From: SIRX01 sp965213905
Lineage (GTDB): Bacteria > Actinomycetota > Rubrobacteria > Rubrobacterales > Rubrobacteraceae
Direction of reading: 5' to 3'
DNA: 64,000 nt
Assembly: GCA_965213905.1 (NCBI GenBank)
Contig: OZ243922.1
Coordinates: 310,001 to 374,000 of the forward strand
Part shown: positions 7,562-16,148 of the stretch, in pieces
Numbering within the stretch: position 1 is the stretch's first letter
Layout: each line of letters begins with the position of its first letter
Position numbers and translations under genes: made by a program
The notes under the pieces: model-generated
Told to the model about the DNA's origin: nothing
Databases searched by the model: none
What the model saw: only the letters and a program-made list of their open reading frames with translations

Positions 7562-8254
7562 TCAAAGCGGCCACAAAGGAGCCGCCGAGACGAGAGCGGG
7601 CGCGAAAAGCAGCGCCGGCAGCATGTTTGCTACCCGGACTTCCTTGAGGTTCAGCAGCCCGAGCCCGAGGCCGAAGATTAGAACCCCGCCGGTTGCGGTG
7701 GTGGCGGAGATCATAGCTTCTGTAACAAGACCCTCGATGAGCGCGGCCCCGAGAGTGATCGAACCCTGCACCACCAACACCGTCCCCGCCGAGAGCAACA
7801 CCCCCCACCCGAGCACCGCCGCAAAGGTCAACGATGCAACGAAATCCAACGCGCTCTTCAAGGAAAGCAAGCTATAGTCCCCGGACAAACCATCTTCCAG
7901 CGACCCGATAATCGTCAACGGCCCGACGCAGAAAAGCAGGCTCGTCGTCACGAAAGCCTTGCTCACGGGGCTCTCCCCCCGCGAGAAACGCTTCTCCAGA
8001 TAATCCCCGAAACGCCGGAGCCCGGCGTCAATGCCGAGCAACTCTCCAACGACGAGGCCGAGCACCACGCTGACCAGCGGGATCAAGGGATTGTCGAACT
8101 CAAGGAAATTCGAGATCCCGACCAGCAGCGTGACGATACCGATAGCCTGCATCGCAGTATCCCGCATCCGTTCCGGCAGCTTGGCGCCGACCAGCGTCCC
8201 GATGCCGCCACCAACCAGCACGGCCACGACGTTTATAGCGGTTCCAATACCCAT
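7562..8254 (-). CDS. DUF554 family integral membrane protein
   Basis: The product is about 230 aa with six or seven hydrophobic helices and the family's N-terminal 'GTAINVVAVLVGGGIGTLVG', then 'PERMRDTAMQAIGIVTLLVGI' and 'SLLFCVGPLTIIGSLEDG'. DUF554 (YdfK/YqgA-like) proteins are putative transporters of unknown substrate. The frame extends 17 codons upstream, but the ATG at 8254 begins the family sequence, with only a weak TTGGGA before it. It is divergent from sucC across about 130 bp. Confidence 0.9.
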   Translation of the reverse strand: MGIGTAINVVAVLVGGGIGTLVGAKLPERMRDTAMQAIGIVTLLVGISNFLEFDNPLIPLVSVVLGLVVGELLGIDAGLRRFGDYLEKRFSRGESPVSKAFVTTSLLFCVGPLTIIGSLEDGLSGDYSLLSLKSALDFVASLTFAAVLGWGVLLSAGTVLVVQGSITLGAALIEGLVTEAMISATTATGGVLIFGLGLGLLNLKEVRVANMLPALLFAPALVSAAPLWPL

Positions 8255-8340
8255 CGGTCCCAAGTATATTGTCAAACGCGGGCCGAGTCGTGCGCCCTCA
8301 AACAACGATCAACCCGTGCGAAACTTTGTGTCCTCCTCTG

Positions 8341-8346
8341 TATAAT
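8341..8346 (+). promoter_or_regulatory. Candidate -10 element of sucCD
   Basis: A perfect TATAAT lies 37 nt upstream of the sucC start, in the divergent gap with the DUF554 gene. No good -35 hexamer is seen 16-18 nt upstream. The call rests on the -10 match in GC-rich surroundings. Confidence 0.4.
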
Positions 8347-8382
8347 TCCGCCCGTCGGTAAGGGCGTCGCGGGAGTCGAGTT

Positions 8383-9534
8383 TTGGATCTCTACGAGTAT
8401 CAAGGCAAAGAGTTGTTGAAAGGTCACGGCCTTCAGACGCTGGAAGGTTCCGTGGCCGAAACGCCGGAGGAGGCGAAACAGGCGGCGGGGCGGATCGGGG
8501 GCACCGTCGCGGTGAAGGCCCAAGTTCTCGTGGGTGGCCGGGGCAAGGCCGGCGGCATCAAGGTGGTAGACAGCCCGGATGAGGCCGAGGAGGCTGCGGA
8601 GCAGATTTTGGGCATGGACATAAAAGGTCACACCGTCCGCCGCGTCTACGTCGAGGGCGGGGCGGACATCGAGAGCGAGATGTACCTCTCGATAATGGTG
8701 GACCGGGGCGAGAAGAAACCCCTGATCCTCTTCTCGACCGAAGGCGGCGTAGACATTGAGCAGGTCGCCGAAGAGAACCCGGACGCCATCGTACGGGTGT
8801 ACGTGGACCCGCTGGTTGGCCTCCTACCCTATCAGGTACGCGAGATCATCTTTTCCTCGGGCCTTGAAGGCGAGGCGGCGAAAGGGGTCGGAAAGGTGAT
8901 TCAAGACCTTTACAAAGCGTTCCGGGAATCGGACGCGAGCCTCGTGGAGATCAACCCGCTGGTACTTACCAAAGACGGCGAAGTCTTGACGCTCGATTCG
9001 AAAGTCACCATAGACAACGACAGCCTCTTCCGGCATCAGGACATCCCCGGCGGCCAGGACACGGCCTCCGCCGACCCGCAGGAGCAGCGGGCGCAGGAGG
9101 TCGGCCTCCAGTACGTGAAGCTGGAGGGCGACGTGGGTATCCTGGGCAACGGCGCGGGGCTCGTGATGAGCACGCTCGACGTGGTGGCCCAGGCCGGCGG
9201 CAAGCCCGCGAACTTCTGCGACGTAGGCGGTGGCGCGGACGCCGACACCATCTCCGAAGCACTCGACATCGTGACCTCCAACGAACAGGTAAACAGCGTT
9301 CTCTTCAACATCTTCGGCGGCATCACGCGCGGCGACGAGGTGGCCCGCGGGCTCCTCTCCGCCCTGGAGAACTCCGGGGTGGACGTGCCGATAGTCGTCC
9401 GGCTCGACGGAACCAACGCCGAAGAAGGACGGGAAATCCTGGAGGAGAACACGCCGGAGAACGTATACACCGAAGAGACGATGTTGGATGCGGCCCGCAA
9501 AGCCGTGGAGCTCGCGCAAGAGGGAGGACGATAG
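8383..9534 (+). CDS. sucC: Succinyl-CoA ligase (ADP/GDP-forming), beta subunit
   Basis: With SucD it makes ATP or GTP from succinyl-CoA in the TCA cycle. The 383-aa product has the ATP-grasp domain ('DLYEYQGKELL', 'VKAQVLVGGRGKAGGIKV') followed by the CoA-ligase domain with 'GNGAGLVMSTLD' and 'FNIFGGITRGDEVARG'. Its length is typical. The start is TTG at 8383 with GGGAG about 8 nt upstream. The stop is 3 nt before the sucD start, so the two are translated as a pair. Confidence 0.97.
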   Translation: MDLYEYQGKELLKGHGLQTLEGSVAETPEEAKQAAGRIGGTVAVKAQVLVGGRGKAGGIKVVDSPDEAEEAAEQILGMDIKGHTVRRVYVEGGADIESEMYLSIMVDRGEKKPLILFSTEGGVDIEQVAEENPDAIVRVYVDPLVGLLPYQVREIIFSSGLEGEAAKGVGKVIQDLYKAFRESDASLVEINPLVLTKDGEVLTLDSKVTIDNDSLFRHQDIPGGQDTASADPQEQRAQEVGLQYVKLEGDVGILGNGAGLVMSTLDVVAQAGGKPANFCDVGGGADADTISEALDIVTSNEQVNSVLFNIFGGITRGDEVARGLLSALENSGVDVPIVVRLDGTNAEEGREILEENTPENVYTEETMLDAARKAVELAQEGGR

Positions 9535-9537
9535 CCG

Positions 9538-10407
9538 ATGGCGATACTCGTAGACGAAAACACGCGGCTACTGGTTCAGGGAATAACGGGCCGCGAAGGC
9601 GGGTTCCACACGGAGCGCATGATCGCCAGCGGCACCAACATCGTCGCCGGCTCAACCCCCGGTAAAGGCGGCCAGGACTTCCAGGGCGTGCCGGTCTTCA
9701 ACACCGTAGACAAAGCCGTTCAGGAGACCGGGGCAAACGCCAGCGTCATCTTCGTCCCCCCGCCCGTCGCCGCCGACGCGATCTTCGAGGCGCTCGACTC
9801 GGGGATACAGACGGTCTGCTGCATAACCGAAGGTGTCCCGGTCCACGACATGATGCGCGTCTCCGACTACCTGAACATGAAGAACGCAACCCTCATCGGC
9901 CCGAACTGCCCCGGGCTGCTCTCGCCGGAGAAGTCCAACGTCTCGATCATGCCGCGCGACATCTTTACGCCCGGCAACGTTGGGGTTGTCTCCCGCAGCG
10001 GCACCCTAACCTACCAGGTTGTCAACGAATTAACACAAAGAGACATTGGGCAGACGACGGCCGTTGGCATTGGTGGGGACCCGATCATCGGCACGGACTT
10101 TATCGAGATCCTGAAGCTCTTCGAGGCCGACCCGGAGACCGAGTGCGCCGTGATGCTCGGGGAGATTGGGGGCAACGCCGAGCAGCAGGCCGCCGAGTAC
10201 GTCCGGGGCAACATGCAGACCCCCGTCGTCGCCTACATCGCGGGCTTCGAAGCCCCGGAGGGCAAGACGATGGGACATGCGGGGGCCATAGTATCCGGTG
10301 GCGACAGCACGGCGGAGGCGAAGAGCCAGGCGTTGGAAAAGGCCGGCATCCGCACCGCGACCAACCCGACGGAGGTCGGGGAGATCGTGGCCGAGATACT
10401 AGGGTAG
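9538..10407 (+). CDS. sucD: Succinyl-CoA ligase, alpha subunit
   Basis: The 289-aa CoA-binding subunit has an N-terminal Rossmann CoA domain ('QGITGREGGFHTERM', 'GSTPGKGGQ'), 'GPNCPGLLSPEK', 'VGVVSRSGTLTY' and the active-site phosphohistidine in 'KTMGHAGAIVSGG'. It catalyses phosphoryl transfer through that His and completes the SucC2D2-type enzyme. Start and ribosome binding are coupled to sucC. Confidence 0.97.
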   Translation: MAILVDENTRLLVQGITGREGGFHTERMIASGTNIVAGSTPGKGGQDFQGVPVFNTVDKAVQETGANASVIFVPPPVAADAIFEALDSGIQTVCCITEGVPVHDMMRVSDYLNMKNATLIGPNCPGLLSPEKSNVSIMPRDIFTPGNVGVVSRSGTLTYQVVNELTQRDIGQTTAVGIGGDPIIGTDFIEILKLFEADPETECAVMLGEIGGNAEQQAAEYVRGNMQTPVVAYIAGFEAPEGKTMGHAGAIVSGGDSTAEAKSQALEKAGIRTATNPTEVGEIVAEILG

Positions 10408-10547
10408 CGCTACTCCGGGGTGGTGTTACTCCGGTGTGTCCTCTTCTACAATACCCAAAGCCAAACGCCAGGAAGGTAGTCGAACACGAGCTCCAGACCA
10501 GAAAATAATATTACTCCGCCGGGCGGTAGGCCCGAGAGCTTCTATCA

Positions 10548-10745
10548 ATGAACTCGGGGAACCACGACGAGGCCCGACTCCGCAGGCTCCGGCTCGTACT
10601 CTCCGTCGTGGTTATCTTGTTCGGAGGGTTGATGATGGCCGCACCTTTTACGCCTTTCGGTCCTTCGCCCGCCATCGGGCTAATTTTTGGTGGGGCTTTG
10701 GCGGCTTACGGCGTTTTACGCCTGTACCTGGCGCTCAAAAGCTAG
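10548..10745 (+). CDS. Two-helix small membrane protein
   Basis: The product is 65 aa with a charged start (DEARLRRLR) and two hydrophobic segments, 'LVLSVVVILFGGLMMAAPFTPFG' and 'AIGLIFGGALAAYGVLRLYLAL', joined by a short Pro-rich turn. This is a helical hairpin with both ends in the cytoplasm. It lies alone between sucD and trkA on the same strand. Function is unknown. A GAGAG is the only ribosome-site candidate. Confidence 0.6.
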   Translation: MNSGNHDEARLRRLRLVLSVVVILFGGLMMAAPFTPFGPSPAIGLIFGGALAAYGVLRLYLALKS

Positions 10746-10868
10746 CCGGTTTTTCGTTTGTCGAAAGTGGGCGTAGAATATGCCGGTCCTCGGGTAACTC
10801 CGGACGGTGATACAAGCGATATATAGGCGATAGTTCGAGCCGCTGCGACGGACGGGAGATTTAAGAAC

Positions 10869-12203
10869 ATGAGGGTTTTTATAGTAGGGGCTGGGGAAGT
10901 CGGCTTCAATACGGCCCAGATGCTCTCCAAAGAAGGCCACGAGGTTACGGTGGTCGAGCAGAACGAAGAGTTGGTCAACCGGGCCAGCGACCAGCTCGAC
11001 GCGCTGGTAATGCACGGTAACGGGGCCAGCCCCAAGATGCTGTCGGAGAGCGGGGCACACAAATCTGAGTTGCTCATCGCCGTTACCAAATCCGACGAGG
11101 TAAACATCACCGCCTGCCTGGTGGCGAAAGCCCAGGGTGTAAAACAGACCGTAGCCCGCATCAGGAACCCGGATTATTACGATACTTCCGAGCCGTTCGC
11201 CAAAGATGTGCTGGGCATAGACTTCGTCATCCACACGGAGCGGGCGGCGGCGGAGGAAATCCGGGACGCGCTCCGGGTACCGGGCTCGGTAAACGTGGAG
11301 ACTTTCGCCGAGGACAACATCGAGATCGCCGAGGTGGTGCTCAAAGAAGAGTCTCCGATAGCCGGGCAGGTCGTAAAGGACGTAGAGTTGCCGGACGGCA
11401 GCTTGATCGTCGGCGTGGTGCGCGAGAATAAGACCATCGTTCCGCGGGGTGACACCGGGTTGCAGGTCGGGGACCACGTATTCCTTATCAGCGAGCGCAA
11501 GAACATAAACCGGGTAGTCCGCTCGGTTACCACCGACACCCAAAAAGTCGAAGAGGTGATGATCTTCGGCGGCGGGAAGATCGGCCTCCGACTCGCGTTG
11601 ATCCTGGAGGAAGAGGGCATTGCCGTGAAGCTCGTTGAGAAAGACGAGGACCGGGCGCAGTACGTGGCCTCCCAGCTCAAGAAAGGCCTGGTGCTCCACG
11701 ACGAAGGTATCTCGCGGGATTTCCTGCTCCAGGAACGGGTAGACCGCTCCGGCGCCTTTATCGCGGCGACGGGCGATGACCGGGCGAACCTGCTGGCGGT
11801 AATGTATGCCCGGCAGCTCGGGGCCCGGCGGACCATCTCCGTAGTCAGCCGCTCGGAGTTCGCGCCGCTCTCGGAGGCGCTCGGCGTGGACATCGCAATC
11901 TCGCCGCGGCTCATTACCGCCGGGGCGATCCTGCGCTTCGTCCGCAAGGGCGAGGTGGTCGCGGTAAACGTGTTGGAGTCCGGCGCGGAGATGATAGAGA
12001 TGCGCGTGCCCGAAGACTGCCGCGTTGCCGGAAAGCAACTCTCCGACGTAGGCTTCCCCAAAGGGGCTATAGTCGGGGCAGTTTTGCGCGAGGGCGAAGT
12101 CGTAATACCAACCGGCGACGAAGTGCTCAAGAGCGGGGACGACGCGGTGATATTCACCGTGGATTCCGCCGTAGACGAGGTAGAAAGCCTCTTTGCATCC
12201 TAG
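10869..12203 (+). CDS. trkA: Trk potassium uptake regulator TrkA (NAD-binding, two RCK modules)
   Basis: The 444-aa cytoplasmic gating subunit has two tandem TrkA-N/TrkA-C modules. The first Rossmann motif is 'VFIVGAGEVGFNTAQML', with 'VVEQNEELVNRA' and 'GNGASPKML'. The second module starts at about residue 230 with 'MIFGGGKIGLRLALILEEEG' and 'LVEKDEDRAQYV'. Such two-module TrkA binds NAD(H)/ATP and controls a TrkH channel. The gene overlaps the trkH start, so they form one transcription unit. GGGAGA precedes the ATG. Confidence 0.95.
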   Translation: MRVFIVGAGEVGFNTAQMLSKEGHEVTVVEQNEELVNRASDQLDALVMHGNGASPKMLSESGAHKSELLIAVTKSDEVNITACLVAKAQGVKQTVARIRNPDYYDTSEPFAKDVLGIDFVIHTERAAAEEIRDALRVPGSVNVETFAEDNIEIAEVVLKEESPIAGQVVKDVELPDGSLIVGVVRENKTIVPRGDTGLQVGDHVFLISERKNINRVVRSVTTDTQKVEEVMIFGGGKIGLRLALILEEEGIAVKLVEKDEDRAQYVASQLKKGLVLHDEGISRDFLLQERVDRSGAFIAATGDDRANLLAVMYARQLGARRTISVVSRSEFAPLSEALGVDIAISPRLITAGAILRFVRKGEVVAVNVLESGAEMIEMRVPEDCRVAGKQLSDVGFPKGAIVGAVLREGEVVIPTGDEVLKSGDDAVIFTVDSAVDEVESLFAS

Positions 12204-13638
12204 GGTCATAGCCAGCGGCATTGGGGGGGTGGTCGCGGCCGGGGGCGTACTTATGCTAGTCCCGACCATCTTCGCTTTCTTCGCCAATGACGGGACGTTC
12301 GCCGTTTTCGGCATCCCGGCGTTGGGGGCTATAATCCTGGGGGTTTCGGTGTTCTTCGTGGCCCGTAAACCGGACACCTACACCTCGGCCCAGGACGTGT
12401 TTTTGATCGTGGTCCTCAGTTGGTTCGGGATAGCGGGCGCGGGAGCCCTCCCGTTGTTTTTTTCCGGCCTTATGACGCCGGTGGAGGCATTTTTCGAGGC
12501 CATGGCAGGTTTTACGACCACCGGGGCTTCGACGATACTCGACGTGGAAGGGGTGGCCCCGTCTATCTTGCTGTGGCGCAGCCTGATGCAGTGGGCCGGC
12601 GGCGTCGGGATCGTGGTTCTCTTCGTCGCCGTGGGGCCGCTGGTAGGTTTCGGGGCCTCGCAGCTTCTATCGGCGGAGTTGGCGAGCCCCGTACCCGAAA
12701 GGTTGACGCCGCGCATTCGTGATACGGCCAAAACCCTGGCTTTTGTATACCTCGGCCTCACCTTCGGGGGCGTCGTGGTTCTTTTTCTCGTCGGGATGAG
12801 CTTTTTCGACGCGGTAAACCACGCCCTCACGACCGTCTCCACCGGCGGTTACTCGACGCGGAACGGCTCCGTGGGGGAATTTGCCTCCTGGCCGGTCGAG
12901 CTTGCCATTACGGTAGGTATGTTGCTTTCCGGGGCGAACTTCGCTTTGTACTTCCTGGCGGCGCAAGGCCGCCTGAACCGGGTGTTCAAAGACCCGGAGC
13001 TCAGGGCTTACCTCGTCATCGCGGCGATGGGCACGGTAATAATGACCTTCTCACTGTACTTTCTGGATTTTCGCCAGTCGTTTGTTCTGGCTTTTCGAGA
13101 GGCCTCGTTTCAGAGCGTAAGCCTGTTGACGGGAACGGCTTTCTCGGCGGCCGATTGGGGAACCTGGGACCCTCTATCGCAGGGGTTATTAATTCTGTTC
13201 ATGGCTATCGGGGGGTGTGCAGGTTCTACCTCCGGCGGCATCAAAGTGATCCGGTGCGTCCTGCTCGCGCGCAACAGCAGCCAGCAGATTTTTCACATGA
13301 TCCACCCCCAAGCCGTTACCCCGCTCAAGCTGAAAGACAGGACGCTCTCGGACAAACTGCGTATTAGCATTCTGGGCTTTTTTTTCATTTACGTTCTGAC
13401 CCTGGCTGTGGGCACCTTGATCATCGCGGCGCACCAGGTTCCGCTGGCCGACTCCCTGGGCTCGGTCTTTGCTTGCATGAACATTACGGGGACTTTTCTA
13501 GGGCCGGTCGGCAGCGCGGAGTTTTACGCGGGCCTGCCGGAGACCGCCAAGCTGACGCTTACGATATTCATGCTTTTGGGTCGCCTGGAGCTTCTAACGG
13601 TGCTGGTGCTCCTGACACCCTCTTTCTGGCGAGGATAA
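12193..13638 (+). CDS. trkH: Trk potassium uptake channel TrkH
   Basis: A membrane channel of the Trk/Ktr superfamily, 481 aa with about ten helices and four selectivity-filter-like loops, e.g. 'MAGFTTTGAST', 'ALTTVSTGGYSTRNGSVG', 'TGTAFSAADWGTWD' and 'NITGTFLGPVG'. It imports K+ under control of the TrkA subunit encoded just upstream. The TTG start at 12193 overlaps the trkA stop by 11 nt, with GAGG 12 nt upstream. A slightly later start cannot be excluded. It is convergent with the arginase gene, whose stop lies only 12 nt beyond its own. Confidence 0.94.
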   Translation: MHPRVIASGIGGVVAAGGVLMLVPTIFAFFANDGTFAVFGIPALGAIILGVSVFFVARKPDTYTSAQDVFLIVVLSWFGIAGAGALPLFFSGLMTPVEAFFEAMAGFTTTGASTILDVEGVAPSILLWRSLMQWAGGVGIVVLFVAVGPLVGFGASQLLSAELASPVPERLTPRIRDTAKTLAFVYLGLTFGGVVVLFLVGMSFFDAVNHALTTVSTGGYSTRNGSVGEFASWPVELAITVGMLLSGANFALYFLAAQGRLNRVFKDPELRAYLVIAAMGTVIMTFSLYFLDFRQSFVLAFREASFQSVSLLTGTAFSAADWGTWDPLSQGLLILFMAIGGCAGSTSGGIKVIRCVLLARNSSQQIFHMIHPQAVTPLKLKDRTLSDKLRISILGFFFIYVLTLAVGTLIIAAHQVPLADSLGSVFACMNITGTFLGPVGSAEFYAGLPETAKLTLTIFMLLGRLELLTVLVLLTPSFWRG

Positions 13639-13650
13639 GTACAGGACACA

Positions 13651-14568
13651 TTACCGCGGGTCGGGCAAGCCAATGATCCTGCGGCCCATCAAGCTAGCCA
13701 CCAACTCTACGGCCAACTCCGCCGTTCCGTTTTTTAAGTCCAGTATCGGGTTGACTTCTACCACGTCCAGCGAAGTTACGATCCCCGACTCGTTAATCAG
13801 CTCCATGACCAGGTGGGCCTCGCGGTAGGTCAGGCCGCCCCGAACCGGGGTTCCGACGCCGGGCGCGACTTCGGGGTCTATGGCGTCGAGGTCGAAAGAG
13901 AGGTGCACCCGGTCGAGGTGTGAAAAGCTTTTCAGGGCTTGCCGCAGGATGCGGGCGACACCGTAGGCGTCTATCTCCTTCATCGTGTAGGCGCGCACGC
14001 CGGCGTTTTGCAGCAGCCGCTGCTCTTGCAGATCAACCGAACGCAAGCCCACGATCACGACGTCTTCGGGACGCACGCCAGTGCCTTCACCGATGCTTAC
14101 CAGGTCCGGGTGTCCTTCTCCGGTGAGTACGGCGAGGGGCATACCGTGGATGTTGCCGGAGGGCGAAGTGCCGGGGGTGTTGTAGTCGGCGTGGGCGTCT
14201 AGCCAGATCACGCCGGTGCGTTCCGTCGCGGCCACACCGGAGACGGTGCCGATGGAGATGGAGTGGTCGCCCCCCAGAAAAATGGGGAAAGCGCCCCGGG
14301 AGATCATCTCTTCCGCCCGCCCGGAGACCTTGGCGCACACGTCCCGCACGGCGTTGAGGTGCCGCATACCCTCACCAGCCCGCGCAAGCTCCGGAATTGG
14401 CGGCTCCACGTTGCCGAGGTACTCCACCGGGTAGCCCAGGTTTTCGAGGCCACTTTTTAGCCGGGCGTACCGGATGGCGCTCGGACCCATGTCCACGCCC
14501 CGGCGGTCTTGCCCGAGGTCCATGGGGACGCCGAGTACCTCGATTGGCTTCCGGGCCGCTTCAGGCAA
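13651..14568 (-). CDS. rocF: Arginase (ureohydrolase family)
   Basis: It hydrolyses arginine to ornithine and urea. The 305-aa sequence carries the binuclear Mn ligands in 'FLGGDHSISIG', 'WLDAHADYNTP' and 'SFDLDAIDPEVAPG', plus 'SGNIHGMPLA' and 'DVVEVNPILD'. The 'NTPGTSPSGNIHG' loop and 'GVGTPVRGGLTYREAH' favour arginase over agmatinase, whose usual loop differs. The TTG start at 14568 lies inside the end of the gamma-glutamyltransferase gene (8-nt overlap), so translation is coupled. Substrate specificity between the two ureohydrolases is a confident inference only. Confidence 0.9.
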   Translation of the reverse strand: MPEAARKPIEVLGVPMDLGQDRRGVDMGPSAIRYARLKSGLENLGYPVEYLGNVEPPIPELARAGEGMRHLNAVRDVCAKVSGRAEEMISRGAFPIFLGGDHSISIGTVSGVAATERTGVIWLDAHADYNTPGTSPSGNIHGMPLAVLTGEGHPDLVSIGEGTGVRPEDVVIVGLRSVDLQEQRLLQNAGVRAYTMKEIDAYGVARILRQALKSFSHLDRVHLSFDLDAIDPEVAPGVGTPVRGGLTYREAHLVMELINESGIVTSLDVVEVNPILDLKNGTAELAVELVASLMGRRIIGLPDPR

Positions 14569-16099
14569 AGGATATTCCCCCGCTGCGCCGCTGGTCGGCG
14601 GCGGCCTCGAATTTACCTCCGGGCGTGCGGCGCACGGCGTTTACACCGCCGAAGTACATGTTCGGCTCCTCGTAGTCCAGCACGCGCCCGTAGGGTTCGA
14701 GGTCCGCGTCCGGGGTTCCTTTTTCGTACGCGAAGAGGTCTTTTTCCGAGTGGAGCCGCGGGGCTTTTACCGCTTCCTCCAGGGACATCCCGAAGTCGAG
14801 AACGTTGGTAATTGTTTGGAGTATCGCGGTCGGTATTCGGGAAGCGCCGGGCGAGCCGAGGGAGATCAAACCTCCCTCTTCTGAGGAAACCACGGTCGGA
14901 CTCATGCTGGAGATCAGACGCTGGCCGGGCTTTAGAGCATGGAACCCTTTGGGGTTTAGCTCCGGCTCGCCCAGGGAGTTGTTCATCGGTATGCCGGTTC
15001 CGGGAACTACCAGGCCGGAGCCGTAACCCATGCTGGCCGTTATGGAGACGGCGAGCCCGCTGTCGTCTACACAGGAGAGGTGTGAGGTGTGCGGGGAGCC
15101 GAAGATTCGCTTGCGTTGGACTTTGGCGTATTCTTCACCCGTCAGACGTTCGGCAACCCCGGCGTTTTGGTCGCCTTCCAGGTACTCCGCCTCCCGGTCC
15201 TGGAGCGCGTATTTCATGGCCCCGGCCATTGCCCGCACGTAGTCTTTTCCGGGCATGGAGGGAAGATCGTAGCCGGAGACCACCTGGAGCATCTGGGCCA
15301 GCGTTGCCCCGCCGGCCGAGGGCGGGCCGTTCGTGTAGATCTCACCAAGCCCGTACCTAACAGACATCGGGTCCCGCACTACGGGCTCGTACTCGGCCAG
15401 GTCCTTCTCGCTTATAATGCCCCCCATCTTGCGGACGTAGCCGGAAATCTCGCGCGCCAACCCTCCTTCGTAGAAGAGATCCACCCCTTCGTCACCGACG
15501 GCCTCCAGCGTATTCGCAAGCTCGGGGAAACGAATCTCCTCGCCTTCGAGGTAGACCCTCCCGTTTTTGTAAAAGTTTTTCCGGGTCTCGTCGGTCAGGG
15601 CCAGGACTTCTTCCGCGACCTGAAACCACAGGCCGCTGGTTTTGCAGAGCAGGAAACCTTCCCGGGCGAGCCTTACCGCCGGGGCCAGAACTTCTTTTAG
15701 CGGGAGGTTTCCGTGGAGGGCGAGCAGCGTATCCCAGCCCCGCAGCGCCCCGGGTACCGCGCAGGAAGCCCCGCCGACCGTGGACTGGACCCCGGCCCCG
15801 TACTTGAGGGTAACGGTCTTCGGGTTGCCCCCGGCCCCGAAGGCGGACGGCGGGAGGTCCTTACCCGGCATAACGTCGTAGTAGTCGATCAACTCGGCAC
15901 GGTCCGGCCCGCGAACCAGGGCGAACCCCCCACCCCCGATGGAGCTCATCAGCGGTTCGGTTACGCCCACCGCCGCGGCGGCGGCCACGGCGGCGTCGGC
16001 GGCGTTACCGCCGGCCCGGTACACTTCGGCGGCTGCGGCGGCGGCGTAGGGTGTTCCGGCCGCGGCGGCGAAAGTGTGGTTGTGGTTTGACCCGGTCAT
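14561..16099 (-). CDS. ggt: Gamma-glutamyltransferase, no signal peptide
   Basis: An N-terminal nucleophile hydrolase that transfers or hydrolyses gamma-glutamyl groups, e.g. from glutathione. The 512-aa precursor should self-cleave before Thr338 in 'SPHTSHLSCVDDSG'. Other signatures are 'GGNAADAAVAAA', 'SIGGGGFALV', 'GPPSAGGATLAQML', 'NNSLGE' and 'LISSMSPTVV'. Unlike the periplasmic enzymes it begins directly with the catalytic fold, so it is probably cytoplasmic (YwrD-like). It is the first gene of a two-gene operon with arginase. ATG at 16099 has no clear ribosome binding site. Confidence 0.93.
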   Translation of the reverse strand: MTGSNHNHTFAAAAGTPYAAAAAAEVYRAGGNAADAAVAAAAAVGVTEPLMSSIGGGGFALVRGPDRAELIDYYDVMPGKDLPPSAFGAGGNPKTVTLKYGAGVQSTVGGASCAVPGALRGWDTLLALHGNLPLKEVLAPAVRLAREGFLLCKTSGLWFQVAEEVLALTDETRKNFYKNGRVYLEGEEIRFPELANTLEAVGDEGVDLFYEGGLAREISGYVRKMGGIISEKDLAEYEPVVRDPMSVRYGLGEIYTNGPPSAGGATLAQMLQVVSGYDLPSMPGKDYVRAMAGAMKYALQDREAEYLEGDQNAGVAERLTGEEYAKVQRKRIFGSPHTSHLSCVDDSGLAVSITASMGYGSGLVVPGTGIPMNNSLGEPELNPKGFHALKPGQRLISSMSPTVVSSEEGGLISLGSPGASRIPTAILQTITNVLDFGMSLEEAVKAPRLHSEKDLFAYEKGTPDADLEPYGRVLDYEEPNMYFGGVNAVRRTPGGKFEAAADQRRSGGISFA

Positions 16100-16148
16100 T
16101 ATTGGTTATCATACGCGGCAGGCCGGCTAACGGAAAGGGCGTAAAGGT

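Noticed and set aside
10410..10440. Short direct repeat TACTCCGGNGTG after sucD
   Set aside because: Only two imperfect 12-bp copies; no pairing or regulatory context.
10716..12377. 553-codon open frame on the minus strand
   Set aside because: Antisense to trkA, which has two complete Rossmann motifs; no protein-like features.
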